DNA of 64,000 nucleotides from Arthrobacter sp. ES3-54 (lineage in GTDB: Bacteria; Actinomycetota; Actinomycetes; Actinomycetales; Micrococcaceae). Shown piece after piece: positions 8,637 through 16,782 of the stretch. Numbering within the stretch: the first letter of the stretch is position 1; each line of letters starts with the position of its first letter. The position numbers were made by a program, and so were the translations under genes. The stretch is from the NCBI RefSeq assembly GCF_029504395.1, contig NZ_JAQFIF010000004.1, positions 310,001 through 374,000 on the forward strand, read 5' to 3'. The notes under the pieces were generated by a model. The model saw nothing but the letters and a program-made list of their open reading frames with translations. It ran no database searches and had not been told where the DNA came from.

Positions 8637-9395
8637 TCAGCCGGCGATTGCGCTGACTGCGATGGCGCCGCCCTGGGGGTCCCTGATCACGGCGCTGCGA
8701 AATCCCGGTGTGTCCACGGGTGCCATCAAGACGCCGCCACCCAGTGCTACGGCGTGCTGGGCGATGGCGTCCGCGTCGCGGACAGAGAAATTGACGCTCC
8801 AATGCGGCGGAACCACGACGCCGTCCGTGGCCGTCACGACCGCCACGACTCGACCCGAGCGGAGCCAGCGCGAGAAGGGAGCGTCCGGCACCGATTCGAG
8901 TTCCCAGCCAAACATTGCGCCGTAGAACGCCTGGGCCCGCCCGACATCTGTGGTGTGCAGCGAGCTCATGGCCCAGGAATTGGGCTCATTGACCAGCTCG
9001 GCGCCGTCGTTCGCTCCGGCCTGCCGCAGGCAGAACGGAACGCCTGTGGCATCGGCGAGCACAACAACGCGGTCACCGGAGCCGGCCCCAAACCGTTCCA
9101 GGCGCTTGCCTCCCGCCTGCTCGGCACGAGCCAGGGCTTCCCCGACGTCGTCGACACGCACGTGGGTGATCCACCCAGGAGGCGATTCCGGCGGCGTCTG
9201 TCCGATGCCGGCCACCAGCTCCCCGTCCATGCGCGCGGCGAAATAGTCGCCAGCGAGGCCGGACGGCATCGGCGTTGGGTCGTCAAAACTCCAGCCGAAG
9301 AGCGGACCGTAAAAGTCTCGGGCAGCCCGGGGATCCGGCTGCAATGTGTCGACCCAGCACGGCGCACCGACTGAGGACGTATCTCGCGCTGTCAT
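8637..9395 (-). CDS. Two-domain VOC (glyoxalase/bleomycin-resistance-like) protein
   Basis: The 252-residue product starts at the ATG at 9393-9395, behind AAAGGG. Two tandem VOC modules are visible: residues 8-120 (PCWVDTLQPDPRAARDFYGPLFGW) and 130-250 (WAMSSLHTTDVGRAQAFYGAMFGWELE), the second ending RDPQGGAIAVSAI. This arrangement is common among actinobacterial proteins loosely named hydroxylases or glyoxalases. The metal site and substrate cannot be fixed from sequence alone. It is monocistronic, with the AAA ATPase gene 64 bases downstream on the same strand. Confidence 0.8.
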   Translation of the reverse strand: MTARDTSSVGAPCWVDTLQPDPRAARDFYGPLFGWSFDDPTPMPSGLAGDYFAARMDGELVAGIGQTPPESPPGWITHVRVDDVGEALARAEQAGGKRLERFGAGSGDRVVVLADATGVPFCLRQAGANDGAELVNEPNSWAMSSLHTTDVGRAQAFYGAMFGWELESVPDAPFSRWLRSGRVVAVVTATDGVVVPPHWSVNFSVRDADAIAQHAVALGGGVLMAPVDTPGFRSAVIRDPQGGAIAVSAIAG

Positions 9396-9650
9396 TGAAG
9401 AAAACCCTTTCGACAGGGGCAGGTTCGGCGGGAACATTGTTTCTTATACCCGCGCATTCGAGCAAGACCGTATTGGCGTCTACAGGGTTCCAGAATGGTT
9501 TCACAAATCCCAAAAGAGGAAGAAATTAGCTTCATTGCAGGCGGCCTGAGGCTACTGGAACTCCATTCCGGTCAGGAAATCACCGTCCCTCAGGAGGCCG
9601 GGCCCCCGTGCGGTAGGCGCGCAAAGATATTCTGGCTATTGGGGGGGACC

Positions 9651-9974
9651 GTGAATAAGGGAATGAAATCTGGAATTGCAGTCGTAGCGCTCACTCCACT
9701 TCTCGCACTGGGACTTTCAGCCGCATTCGGAACGTCGCAGTCCGGTCCTGCTGACACTGCAGCTGGTGCATCGGAGCATCCAGAATGCTACAACGAGGCC
9801 AGGCTGAACGATCCGAATGGCTTCTGCTACCGGACCATGGGTCCTTGGAATAGCACCAAGTCCTCTGACGAGGAAGTCCGAAGCATGATGTCCGTTGAGC
9901 GAATGGTGAAGGCCGGCCAGACCGTTCAAGAGATCCAGCGCTACTACCCGGATTACTCTCCGCCCACGAAATGA
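9651..9974 (+). CDS. Small secreted protein of unknown function
   Basis: The product is 107 residues from a GTG behind a G-run; ATG at 9663 is the alternative. A signal peptide (KSGIAVVALTPLLALGLSAAFG) is followed by a short mature domain with two cysteines (PECYNEARLNDPNGFCYRTMGPW) that could form a disulfide, and a C-terminal helix (SMMSVERMVKAGQTVQEIQRYYPDY). It has no recognised family. A small inverted repeat (TGACGTC/GACGTCA, 10000-10020) lies just after the stop. Confidence 0.55.
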   Translation: MNKGMKSGIAVVALTPLLALGLSAAFGTSQSGPADTAAGASEHPECYNEARLNDPNGFCYRTMGPWNSTKSSDEEVRSMMSVERMVKAGQTVQEIQRYYPDYSPPTK

Positions 9975-10245
9975 CGCTGTCGCCCTTAGGAGAAGGGTTT
10001 GACGTCGACTCCGGACGTCACTGATGGGTTCCATGGGACCAGCCTTGGGCCGCGGAGCCGGAAGTTAACCGCTGTGGATGGCTACTTAGGGTTCGGGCTA
10101 CGCCATGCGGGGAACCAAATGCCTGCGTTGACGAAAAGTCGCATGTGAATTGTTACTCTCTTTTCCTGTCGTGCGGCAAATGCAATTGGTATTCTGAATT
10201 TGGTCAGGAAGAGGCCGCTCACTTTGTTGCGGGAGTTCTTGCCTC

Positions 10246-10374
10246 ATGCCCACCAGACTCGTTGTCACCACTGCCGGCGCTGACTCTCTGGCTGTCGCCG
10301 TGAAGCCACTCGAATACCTGGCAGCCCGTAGCGCCGCCGCCTCACCGGAGGCTTGTTGGGGCGGTTCCGCATGA
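10246..10374 (+). CDS. Possible 42-residue small ORF coupled to the next gene
   Basis: This ATG frame encodes a 42-residue peptide (MPTRLVVTTAGADSLAVAVK...), preceded by GGGAG at 9-base spacing. Its TGA overlaps the ATG of the next ORF (ATGA at 10371-10374), a typical translational-coupling arrangement. A TTGACG hexamer at 10128-10133 could be a -35 element further upstream. It may be a leader peptide or a small protein; no homology is recognised. Confidence 0.35.
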   Translation: MPTRLVVTTAGADSLAVAVKPLEYLAARSAAASPEACWGGSA

Positions 10375-10667
10375 TCGGCACAGGGTCACAACGGCGCCCC
10401 GGCAGCAGGATCTTTTACACGTTCCGGCACTGGCCGCAGGTGCCGACTGGCGACCTCCTGCAGCTCCGGCAAGCGCTCGTCACTAGCCAGGAACCGGCAG
10501 ATGACGATGCAGCGTCCGAGCTCCTGCAAATCATCAACGCGGAACTGCGCGGGCGCGGCCGGCGCCGCGAGTGGCGTCTGAACCTGGTCGGGGCGCGATC
10601 ACGCCGCCGGCGCGCGGGCAGACGGTCCGGCAAGCAGGACCAAAAGCCTGATCCAGGCCTCCCTTAG
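10371..10667 (+). CDS. Hypothetical 98-residue basic protein
   Basis: It starts at the ATG overlapping the stop of the preceding small ORF and has high third-position GC, consistent with coding. The first 65 residues (FYTFRHWPQVPTGDLLQLRQALVTS...) look like a compact helical domain. The tail is strongly basic (RSRRRRAGRRSGKQDQK), suggesting nucleic-acid contact or a disordered end. It has no recognised family. A large perfect hairpin begins 3 bases after the stop codon. Confidence 0.45.
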   Translation: MIGTGSQRRPGSRIFYTFRHWPQVPTGDLLQLRQALVTSQEPADDDAASELLQIINAELRGRGRRREWRLNLVGARSRRRRAGRRSGKQDQKPDPGLP

Positions 10668-10670
10668 ACC

Positions 10671-10721
10671 AGCGCGGATGCGGCCCTTAAGAAACGTATC
10701 GGGGGTGGCCGCATCCGCGCT
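10671..10721. repeat. 15-bp perfect inverted repeat after the 98-residue ORF
   Basis: AGCGCGGATGCGGCC (10671-10685) pairs perfectly with GGCCGCATCCGCGCT (10707-10721) across a 21-base loop. It may be the terminator of the preceding small operon, although no U-tract follows, or part of the leader of the GAF-ANTAR gene 250 bases downstream. Confidence 0.6.
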
Positions 10722-10747
10722 AAACGCACTCATAGTGCAAAGCAGGT

Positions 10748-10789
10748 CGCGTCCCCGGCTGGCGCCAGAGGGCACGGGCCGGGGACGCG
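10748..10789. repeat. 12-bp perfect inverted repeat upstream of the GAF-ANTAR gene
   Basis: CGCGTCCCCGGC (10748-10759) pairs with GCCGGGGACGCG (10778-10789) across an 18-base loop. Together with the hairpin at 10671-10721 it gives two strong consecutive stems. The rest of the 10668-10969 interval shows no convincing gene. Confidence 0.55.
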
Positions 10790-10969
10790 CGTGAACCGGC
10801 GAGATCACGGACGCTGGACTCTCCAGGCGGGTAGTCTGCCACGACGGACGAAAAGTCCCGACTCCGCGGGACGAACGGACCTGTCGCTGATTCTGGGCAA
10901 TATGACCCGTTCTGCCTCGGTGCCCGCACTGTACGATCACTTGGGGGCGTGCGGCCGGAAGGAGCCGGG

Positions 10970-11713
10970 GTGGAACTTGCAGAGCAGCGTTTTGTTGACG
11001 GGACCGCGGAGCAGCTTCAGGACCTCGTGCTGTCCAGCGAGGACCTGGAAGAATTTTTGGGCGAACTGGCCCAGCACTTAGCCATTGGGATATCCCACGC
11101 AGATCGGGAAGTCATCTGCGCCGTAACTGTCGCGAGGCCTAAGAAACCCGCCGCGACCGGCGCCGGCAGCCAGAAGGCATTCGAACTCGAAGAGCAACAG
11201 GTCGAGGTCGGCGAGGGCCCCTGCCTCACCGCCATAAGCGGAGCACGCACTGTATATATCAGGGATGTGACGCGGGAGAGCCGGTGGCCTGAATTCGGTC
11301 AGGCGGCTGCGGAGCGGGGATACGCTGCCGTCCTGGTGGTCCCCATTGATCTGGACGACGAATGCCGGGCCGCCCTGAGCTTCTACGCTACGCACCGTTC
11401 CGGATTTACGGACGGGGAGATCCTCACGGCAGAAAACGCTGCCCGGCAGGTCTCCCGGCCTCTGCGTCTGAGCTTGCGGATCGGCCGCCTCCGGGACGCA
11501 CGCGACGACCTCGCGTCTGCCATGAAATCGCGTACGGTCATCGACATGGCTATTGGCGTGGTCATGGCCCAGAACAGGTGTCCGCCGGATGAGGCATTCA
11601 CGTTGCTCCGCAAGGCCTCCAACGCCCGGAACATCAAGCTGCGCGAAGTTGCGGCATCCATCGTTGCTGCAATTGCCGGTACCACGGATATTCGTTCACG
11701 CTTCGACTTGTAA
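10970..11713 (+). CDS. GAF-ANTAR domain regulator
   Basis: The product is 247 residues. The GTG at 10970 is preferred over 10949 because AAGGAG lies 5 bases before it. Residues about 20-165 form a GAF sensory domain (VGEGPCLTAISGARTVYIRDV, AAVLVVPIDLDDECRAALSFYA). Residues 175-240 form an ANTAR RNA-binding domain (LASAMKSRTVIDMAIGVVMAQNRCPPDEAFTLLRKASNARNIKLREVAASIV). ANTAR proteins bind tandem RNA stem-loops and act as antiterminators. No histidine kinase is adjacent, so the GAF domain is the likely input. Two hairpins upstream (10671-10789) raise the possibility of autoregulation. Confidence 0.85.
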   Translation: MELAEQRFVDGTAEQLQDLVLSSEDLEEFLGELAQHLAIGISHADREVICAVTVARPKKPAATGAGSQKAFELEEQQVEVGEGPCLTAISGARTVYIRDVTRESRWPEFGQAAAERGYAAVLVVPIDLDDECRAALSFYATHRSGFTDGEILTAENAARQVSRPLRLSLRIGRLRDARDDLASAMKSRTVIDMAIGVVMAQNRCPPDEAFTLLRKASNARNIKLREVAASIVAAIAGTTDIRSRFDL

Positions 11714-11731
11714 GCCTGACCCGAGCGGCCG

Positions 11732-12232
11732 TCAGGAGCGTGCAGCGAAGATCTGCTCGCGCAGAATGTCCGCGTGACCGCAATGCTGGGCGAGTTCCCT
11801 GAGCATGTGCAGGTAGACCCACCGCAGCGGCAGCGGACCACGCCGGTTGCCCGTGACGACGTCTTCAAGGTCTAGGGGAGCGGCCATGCGGCGTGAATCC
11901 GCGCAGGCCTGCCTGTAGGCGGCCTGGAGGCCCGCGATGGTGTCGTCGTCCGCCAGGATGAACGATTCATCCGGAGTGGCCGGGATGCCGATCTCCTCCC
12001 GGCTCCTGCCAGTGATGGCCTCGTCGAACCAGACCTTTTCCACGACAGTGGCGTGCTTGAGAAGCCCCAGGAGAGTGGTCCTTGACGGTACCAGGGATGC
12101 CCGGGCCTCCTGCTCGGTCAATCCGTCGAGGCAGGCGTGGAGATCCGCACGATGCTCGTCGAGGAAGGCATCGAACTGGGTCCGCGTGTCCGCAGTGAAG
12201 GTTGCCGGATCCATGCTGGGGTTTGGTCTCAT
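11732..12232 (-). CDS. DinB/DUF664-family protein
   Basis: The product is 166 residues from the ATG at 12230-12232. It has the four-helix DinB/DUF664 layout with the expected metal-ligand histidines: one in LLGLLKHATVVEKVWF and two in LRELAQHCGHADILREQI. Members of this superfamily include mycothiol- and bacillithiol-dependent enzymes. That is suggestive, because the mycothiol genes lie immediately beyond, but the exact reaction is not established. Confidence 0.78.
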   Translation of the reverse strand: MRPNPSMDPATFTADTRTQFDAFLDEHRADLHACLDGLTEQEARASLVPSRTTLLGLLKHATVVEKVWFDEAITGRSREEIGIPATPDESFILADDDTIAGLQAAYRQACADSRRMAAPLDLEDVVTGNRRGPLPLRWVYLHMLRELAQHCGHADILREQIFAARS

Positions 12233-12331
12233 GGCCTCACAGCCTAGTACCGGCGGCCGCGTTTCGGGGACCCGGCCCCGCCGGTGCGGTCCAGGTCCCC
12301 ACGAATCCGACACGAGAGGAATGGATCGCGG

Positions 12332-12994
12332 TCAGTGCCCGCGCGCGATCCATTCCTCAAGGTGCGGCGCCTCGTCACCGATGGTCGTCGGATCCCCATG
12401 GCCGGTCCGGACCACCGTGTCCGCGGGGAGCGGCAGGAGCCGGTTCCGGATGGACTCGATGATGGTCGAGAAGTCGCTGAAGGAACGACCGGTCGCTCCC
12501 GGTCCACCCCTGAACAGCGTGTCGCCGCTAAACACTGTGTTTTCAGATCCAGTGCCTTCGTTAAGCACATTGCCCTCGCCCTCGAGGAGGAAGCACACGG
12601 ATCCAGGCGAGTGGCCGGGGGTGTGCCGTGCCACCAGTCTGGCCCCTGCGACCTCGAACGTGTCGCCGTCGGCAATGGCGTGGTCCGGCTCGGTGCCGGG
12701 GAACACTTGCTCCCACAGCATCCAATCTTCCCGGTTCAGGTACACGGGCGCGTCCACGAGCGTGCCGACCTCGCCCACGGCACGGATGTGGTCGTCGTGG
12801 CCGTGCGTAAGCAGGATCGCCGTGACCTTCCTGCCCGCGACGGCGGCGGCGACGGCAGCGGGATCGTGGGCAGGGTCGATGATGACGCATTCTGCGTCAT
12901 CCCCGATGATCCAGACGTTGTTGTCAACGTCCCACGTCCCGCCGTCGAGCGAAAACGTTCCGGAGGTGACCAGCCGGTCGATGCGGACGCTCAC
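12332..12994 (-). CDS. Metallo-beta-lactamase-fold hydrolase linked to mycothiol-dependent dehydrogenase
   Basis: The product is 220 residues. It carries the MBL signature THGHDDH (about residues 63-69), later ligand His in [10 protein letters not shown], Asp in FSGDTLF and a terminal His in GHGDPT, giving a complete glyoxalase-II-like dinuclear metal site. Its start overlaps the stop of the upstream dehydrogenase by 4 bases, so the two are probably co-translated. In actinobacteria this pairing suggests hydrolysis of the S-acyl/formyl-mycothiol product of the dehydrogenase; that role is inferred from context. Confidence 0.82.
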   Translation of the reverse strand: MSVRIDRLVTSGTFSLDGGTWDVDNNVWIIGDDAECVIIDPAHDPAAVAAAVAGRKVTAILLTHGHDDHIRAVGEVGTLVDAPVYLNREDWMLWEQVFPGTEPDHAIADGDTFEVAGARLVARHTPGHSPGSVCFLLEGEGNVLNEGTGSENTVFSGDTLFRGGPGATGRSFSDFSTIIESIRNRLLPLPADTVVRTGHGDPTTIGDEAPHLEEWIARGH

Positions 12995-14076
12995 AGCTCC
13001 ACCACCGAGCGCAGCACCGCACCGGCGTGCATCTTATCGAAGGCTTCCTCGATCTGGTCGATGGTGATCCGCTCTGTCACGAACGCGTCCAGGTCCAGCT
13101 TGCCCTGCTGGTAGAGGCTGATCAGGGTGGGGAAGTCACGCGAGGGGAGGCAGTCGCCGTACCAGGAGGACTTCAGCGAGCCGCCGCGGCCGAACACGTC
13201 CAGCAGCGGCAGTTCCAGCGTCATCTCGGGGCTCGGCACGCCCACCAGGACCACCGTGCCGGCGAGGTCCCGGGCGTAGAAGGCCTGCTTGTACGTTTCC
13301 GGACGGCCGACGGCGTCGATCACCACATCGGCGCCGAAACCGCCGGTCAGTTCGCGGATTGCCTCTACGGGGTCGACGGCGGAGGAGTCCACTGTGTGGG
13401 TGGCGCCGAGTTCCTTGGCGCGCTGGAGCTTCTTGGCGTCGATGTCGACGGCGATCACGGTGGTGGCGCCGGCGAGCGCCGCGCCGGCGACCGCAGCCAC
13501 GCCCACTCCGCCGCAGCCGATCACGGCGACCGAATCGCCGCGCTGGACGTTTCCGGTGTTGATCGCCGCGCCGATGCCTGCCATGACGCCGCAGCCGAGC
13601 AGGCCGATGGCGGCGGGATCGGCGTCGGGGTCCACTTTGGTGCACTGGCCGGCGGCCACGAGGGTCTTTTCAGCGAAGGCGCCAATGCCCAGCGCGGCGG
13701 TCAGCTCTGTGCCGTCCTCCAGGGTCATCTTCTGGGTGGCGTTGTGGGTGTTGAAACAGTACTGGGGCTGACCCCGCCGGCAGGCACGGCACTCGCCGCA
13801 GACAGCCCGCCAGTTCAGCACCACGCGGTCCCCGGGGGCAACCTCCGTCACGTCCGGTCCCACGGCACTGACAACGCCGGTGGCCTCGTGGCCGAGCAGG
13901 AACGGGAAGTCGTCGCTGATGGCGCCCTGCTTGTAGTGCAGATCGGTGTGGCAGACGCCGCAGGTCAGGATGTCCACGAGGGCCTCCCCGGGGCCCGGGT
14001 CCGGCACCAGGATCGTTTCCAGGGTGACGTCGGCATTCTTGGAACGGACTACTGCTGCCTTGACTTTATTGACCAT
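12991..14076 (-). CDS. mscR: S-(hydroxymethyl)mycothiol dehydrogenase (MscR/FadH type)
   Basis: The product is 361 residues from the ATG at 14074-14076, with an AGAGGAG site. It is a zinc-dependent class III-like alcohol dehydrogenase: catalytic zinc ligand Cys39 (TCGVCHTDL), GHE at 62-64, structural-zinc cysteines 93, 96, 99 and 107 ([15 protein letters not shown]), and the NAD-binding motif [10 protein letters not shown]. Length and motifs fit mycothiol-dependent formaldehyde dehydrogenase, which also reduces S-nitrosomycothiol. It is first in a two-gene operon with the MBL hydrolase, and the mycoredoxin gene lies 123 bases upstream on the same strand. Confidence 0.88.
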   Translation of the reverse strand: MVNKVKAAVVRSKNADVTLETILVPDPGPGEALVDILTCGVCHTDLHYKQGAISDDFPFLLGHEATGVVSAVGPDVTEVAPGDRVVLNWRAVCGECRACRRGQPQYCFNTHNATQKMTLEDGTELTAALGIGAFAEKTLVAAGQCTKVDPDADPAAIGLLGCGVMAGIGAAINTGNVQRGDSVAVIGCGGVGVAAVAGAALAGATTVIAVDIDAKKLQRAKELGATHTVDSSAVDPVEAIRELTGGFGADVVIDAVGRPETYKQAFYARDLAGTVVLVGVPSPEMTLELPLLDVFGRGGSLKSSWYGDCLPSRDFPTLISLYQQGKLDLDAFVTERITIDQIEEAFDKMHAGAVLRSVVEL

Positions 14077-14199
14077 GAAACAAGCTCCTCTGCTCTGAAC
14101 GCGGATTTCTTGCACAAATTACTGGCACAACGGGCGGCGGCGCGGCCCTTTGGAGGCCGCGCCGTCGTGGTTTGGTGTTGTCCTTGATACAGGAAGAGA

Positions 14200-14457
14200 C
14201 TAGGCGGCGAGCCGGCTCTTGACCTCTGCCGCGGAGGGATTGGTGGCGGCGGTGCCGTCCGGGAACAACACCGTGGGGACGGTGCGGTTGCCCTCGTTGA
14301 GCTGCTCGACGAGATCGGCGGTGCCCTCGACTTCCTCGATGTTGATCTCGGTGTACCCGATGCCCTGCGCATCCAGCTGCTTCTTCAACCGGTTGCAGTA
14401 GCCGCACCACGTGGTCGAAAACATGGTGATGGTGCCGGATTCGGGGGTGAAGTCCAC
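14200..14457 (-). CDS. Mycoredoxin (glutaredoxin-like)
   Basis: The 85-residue product starts at GTG 14455-14457, with AGGAG 6 bases upstream; a longer in-frame start at 14532 would add an unconserved leader. The thioredoxin fold has the active site TTWCGYCNRLKK (Cys18, Cys21), a cis-Pro segment RTVPTVLF and a C-terminal NPSAAEVKSRL helix, matching mycoredoxin-1. It reduces mycothiol-mixed disulfides on proteins. Its position beside the mycothiol-dependent dehydrogenase makes functional coupling likely. Confidence 0.85.
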   Translation of the reverse strand: MDFTPESGTITMFSTTWCGYCNRLKKQLDAQGIGYTEINIEEVEGTADLVEQLNEGNRTVPTVLFPDGTAATNPSAAEVKSRLAA

Positions 14458-14600
14458 GAAGTTCTCCTCAAGCTTGTGGTTGGGGCCGGCGTGCAGGCCG
14501 GCCCCACTGAAGTCGTACGTCACTGCCAACAACCGTACCCCGGAGCCCGCTATTCCCGCAGAGTGCGCCGCCGCGCTACGCCGTCGGACGCGAATTCGCG

Positions 14601-14648
14601 GGAAAGCTGCGAAGTCGCCGGAAAGTTCCGGCGACTTCGCAGCTTTCC
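14601..14648. repeat. 48-bp near-continuous palindrome (23-bp perfect arms)
   Basis: The left arm 14601-14623 and right arm 14626-14648 are perfect reverse complements separated by only AG. The sequence just outside repeats the GCGAA-TCGC-GGAAAG theme with a period near 19 bases. It lies between the divergent mycoredoxin and SRAP genes, so it is not a simple intergenic terminator. It may be a REP-like repeat or a cruciform-forming element. Confidence 0.75.
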
Positions 14649-14720
14649 GGCGACCTCGGCGGGCTCAGCCTGGAGCCAGGGGCGGATGACATGGAATGGG
14701 AGCGGTGGCATGCTGGTGCC

Positions 14721-15467
14721 ATGTGTGGACGCTACGTGATGGCCCGGGCCGTCGGAGACCTGCTGGCCGAATTCGACGCCGGGCTGGAGGATGAGATCGC
14801 GATTCCGCCGTCGTGGAACGTGGCCCCGACGGCGGATGTGCCGATCCTGCTCGAACGGCTGGTGGACGGGGAGCCGCTCCGCCAACTGCACATTGCGCGC
14901 TGGGGCCTGGTGCCCTCGTGGGCCAAGGATCCGGGAATCGGGTCCAAGATGATCAATGCCCGCAGCGAGACGGTGCTGGAGAAGCCCGCTTTCAGGAAAG
15001 CGACCCGCTCCCGTCGCTGTGCCGTCCCCGCGGACGGCTACTACGAGTGGAAGGGCGAGGGCCGCAACAAGCAGCCCTACTACGTCCATCCCAAGGACGG
15101 GCGACCCATTGTCTTCGCGGGACTCTATGAATGGTGGAGGGATCCGTCCAAGGCCGAGGGCGACCCGGAGCGCTGGATGCTCTCGACCTCGATCATGACC
15201 ACCGACTCGCCGCCGGAGGGCTACGCGGGAGGAATGCTGGCCGAGCTGACCGCGCTGCACGACAGGGTTCCGCTGCCCATGAACCGCGAGACCATGCAGA
15301 CGTGGCTGGACCCGGAGGTTGACGATGCGGCCGGACTGGTGGACCTGGTCCGGGCCGGGGCGCACGATGTCGCGGAAGGCTGGACGATCGACGCCGTCGG
15401 CACCGCCGTCGGGAACGTCAAGAATGACTCACCGGAACTCATCCAGCCGGTGGGGAGCCTGTTCTAG
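14721..15467 (+). CDS. SRAP-domain protein (HMCES/YedK family)
   Basis: The product is 248 residues. The start at ATG 14721 is fixed by the obligatory MCGRY: after Met removal Cys2 forms the covalent thiazolidine with abasic sites in single-stranded DNA. Other family motifs are present: WNVAPTADVPIL, RWGLVPSW, INARSETV, RCAVPADGYYEWKG and the catalytic-type His in ALHDRVPLPM. It shields abasic sites during replication. No LexA box was seen upstream, and the large palindrome at 14601-14648 occupies the promoter region. Confidence 0.9.
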   Translation: MCGRYVMARAVGDLLAEFDAGLEDEIAIPPSWNVAPTADVPILLERLVDGEPLRQLHIARWGLVPSWAKDPGIGSKMINARSETVLEKPAFRKATRSRRCAVPADGYYEWKGEGRNKQPYYVHPKDGRPIVFAGLYEWWRDPSKAEGDPERWMLSTSIMTTDSPPEGYAGGMLAELTALHDRVPLPMNRETMQTWLDPEVDDAAGLVDLVRAGAHDVAEGWTIDAVGTAVGNVKNDSPELIQPVGSLF

Positions 15468-15519
15468 GGAGTGGCTGGCGGCTGGCGCAGGTCCGGATCC
15501 CTGGTCAGGCTTTTCCGCC

Positions 15520-15942
15520 TCAGAGCGTCACTTTTCCGCCGCCGTCGACCGCCCAGCCGGGGTTGAAGGCGACCTCCCAGCGGTAGCCGTCGGGATCGGC
15601 AAAGTAGCCGGTGTAGCCGCCCCAGGGCTGTGTCTTCGGTGCCGCGACGATGACGGCTCCCGCCGTCTCGGCTTCGGCCATCACCAAGTCGACTTCCGCC
15701 GTGCTGGCCAGATTGTGGCTGAGCGTGATGCACGCAATGCCGGCAGGGGGATCGGTGGCCGCTTCGGATTGCATTTGGCCCGCGTCCCAGAGCGAGAGGA
15801 TCAGGCCGTGGTTGACTTGGATGAAGAGCACCTCGCCGGCGACCTCCCGGTGGACCGGCCATCCTAGGCCATCGACGTAGAAGCTACGTGAGGCGTCAAC
15901 ACTGCGGACACCCAGCGAAATTAAGTCGACTCGTGGCTGCAT
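15520..15942 (-). CDS. VOC-family (glyoxalase-like) protein
   Basis: The product is 140 residues forming a single VOC module: LISLGVRSVDASRSFYVDGLGWPVH at the start, a central LFIQVNHGLILSLWD strand pair, and TGYFADPDGYRWEVAFNPGW near the end. Such proteins bind a divalent metal and a small ligand; no substrate is indicated. The 5' ends of this gene and the divergent chorismate mutase gene are only 14 bases apart, so the promoters overlap. Confidence 0.82.
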   Translation of the reverse strand: MQPRVDLISLGVRSVDASRSFYVDGLGWPVHREVAGEVLFIQVNHGLILSLWDAGQMQSEAATDPPAGIACITLSHNLASTAEVDLVMAEAETAGAVIVAAPKTQPWGGYTGYFADPDGYRWEVAFNPGWAVDGGGKVTL

Positions 15943-15956
15943 CTTTCGATACTGTC

Positions 15957-16283
15957 ATGCACATGCCCACAAATCACGCAGACGACAAGACCGCCCAGGC
16001 CGACCGGGAACAGCTCGCCGCCGTACGGGTGGCTGTTGACGAGGTGGACGAGCAGATCGTGGCCTTGATCGGGCGCCGCGAACGGCTGATCCGGATCGCC
16101 GGGACCCTCAAGGCGGACAGTGCCGAAGTCCGTGCGCCCGGACGCGTGGAGCGGGTCATCGAACACGTCCGCGCCACGGCCGAACAGAAGGACATCGACG
16201 TCGAACTCGTCGAGAAGACCTACCGGGCGATGATCGACGCCTTCATCACCCTCGAGCTGGAAGTGTACAAGTCCACTTCCTAG
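15957..16283 (+). CDS. Chorismate mutase, AroQ type
   Basis: The 108-residue product has the all-helical AroQ signature: RVAVDEVDEQIVALIGRRERLIRIAGTLKA, then APGRVERVIEHVRATAE and the C-terminal VEKTYRAMIDAFITLELEVYK. It converts chorismate to prephenate for Phe/Tyr synthesis. ATG at 15957 or 15963 are both possible. No Shine-Dalgarno is seen, but GATACT (15948-15953) is placed as a -10 element for a leaderless mRNA. It is isolated from other aro genes. Confidence 0.85.
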   Translation: MHMPTNHADDKTAQADREQLAAVRVAVDEVDEQIVALIGRRERLIRIAGTLKADSAEVRAPGRVERVIEHVRATAEQKDIDVELVEKTYRAMIDAFITLELEVYKSTS

Positions 16284-16290
16284 CAGGGGC

Positions 16291-16677
16291 TTAGAGGGCC
16301 TCTTCGACAGGCACGTTGGCCTGGTATTCCCGGCCGTCACAATCGCTGAAAGCGGTCATGAGGTGGCCCTTGGGCAGGCCCAACACAGTTGTCATGGGGA
16401 AGTTTCCGGTGATGGTGTTTCCTGAGTGTTCCACGCCTTTGAGGTCGAAATTCTCTTCCGTGCCTTCATGGTTGAAGTAGTAGAAGGACACGGCCTCGCC
16501 GTTCATGAACTCAATGCCCAGTCTGCGCTGATGGGAGTAGTCTGGCCCGGCTGCCAGTAGACCCACCACGTAGGCGCCCTGCCCCGGGATATTTCCGTCT
16601 ATATCAAAGGTCGCCACCAAGGTTGAATTCTTGGCGGCGATCTTTACGTGCTTCAGGAGTGCGATATGGGAGCTCAT
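16291..16677 (-). CDS. Hypothetical 128-residue protein
   Basis: It is a soluble, beta-rich protein with one central hydrophobic strand (GAYVVGLLAAG), aromatic-rich segments (AVSFYYFNHEGTEENFD) and a conserved-looking ending (GLPKGHLMTAFSDCDGREYQANVPVEEAL). It has no signal peptide. It is convergent with chorismate mutase (7-base gap) and divergent from the LexA-controlled dnaE2 unit, whose operator lies about 80 bases from this start. No family recognised. Confidence 0.6.
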   Translation of the reverse strand: MSSHIALLKHVKIAAKNSTLVATFDIDGNIPGQGAYVVGLLAAGPDYSHQRRLGIEFMNGEAVSFYYFNHEGTEENFDLKGVEHSGNTITGNFPMTTVLGLPKGHLMTAFSDCDGREYQANVPVEEAL

Positions 16678-16758
16678 GGCTCAATCCTGCTACCTGTGCC
16701 ATCGTCCGTCCACCCCCGATCTGGGTTTTGTCGCCTCTCCGACGTAGACTGATTTTAT

Positions 16759-16774
16759 TCGAAGATATGTTCGA
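16759..16774. promoter_or_regulatory. LexA (SOS) box for the DUF6504-dnaE2 operon
   Basis: TCGAAGATATGTTCGA matches the actinobacterial LexA consensus TCGAAC-N4-GTTCGA with one mismatch. It lies 9 bases before the ATG of DUF6504, where bound LexA would block transcription. The same core (AGATATGTTCG) recurs upstream of ruvA at 36304-36319. Confidence 0.85.
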
Positions 16775-16782
16775 ATAGGGTT

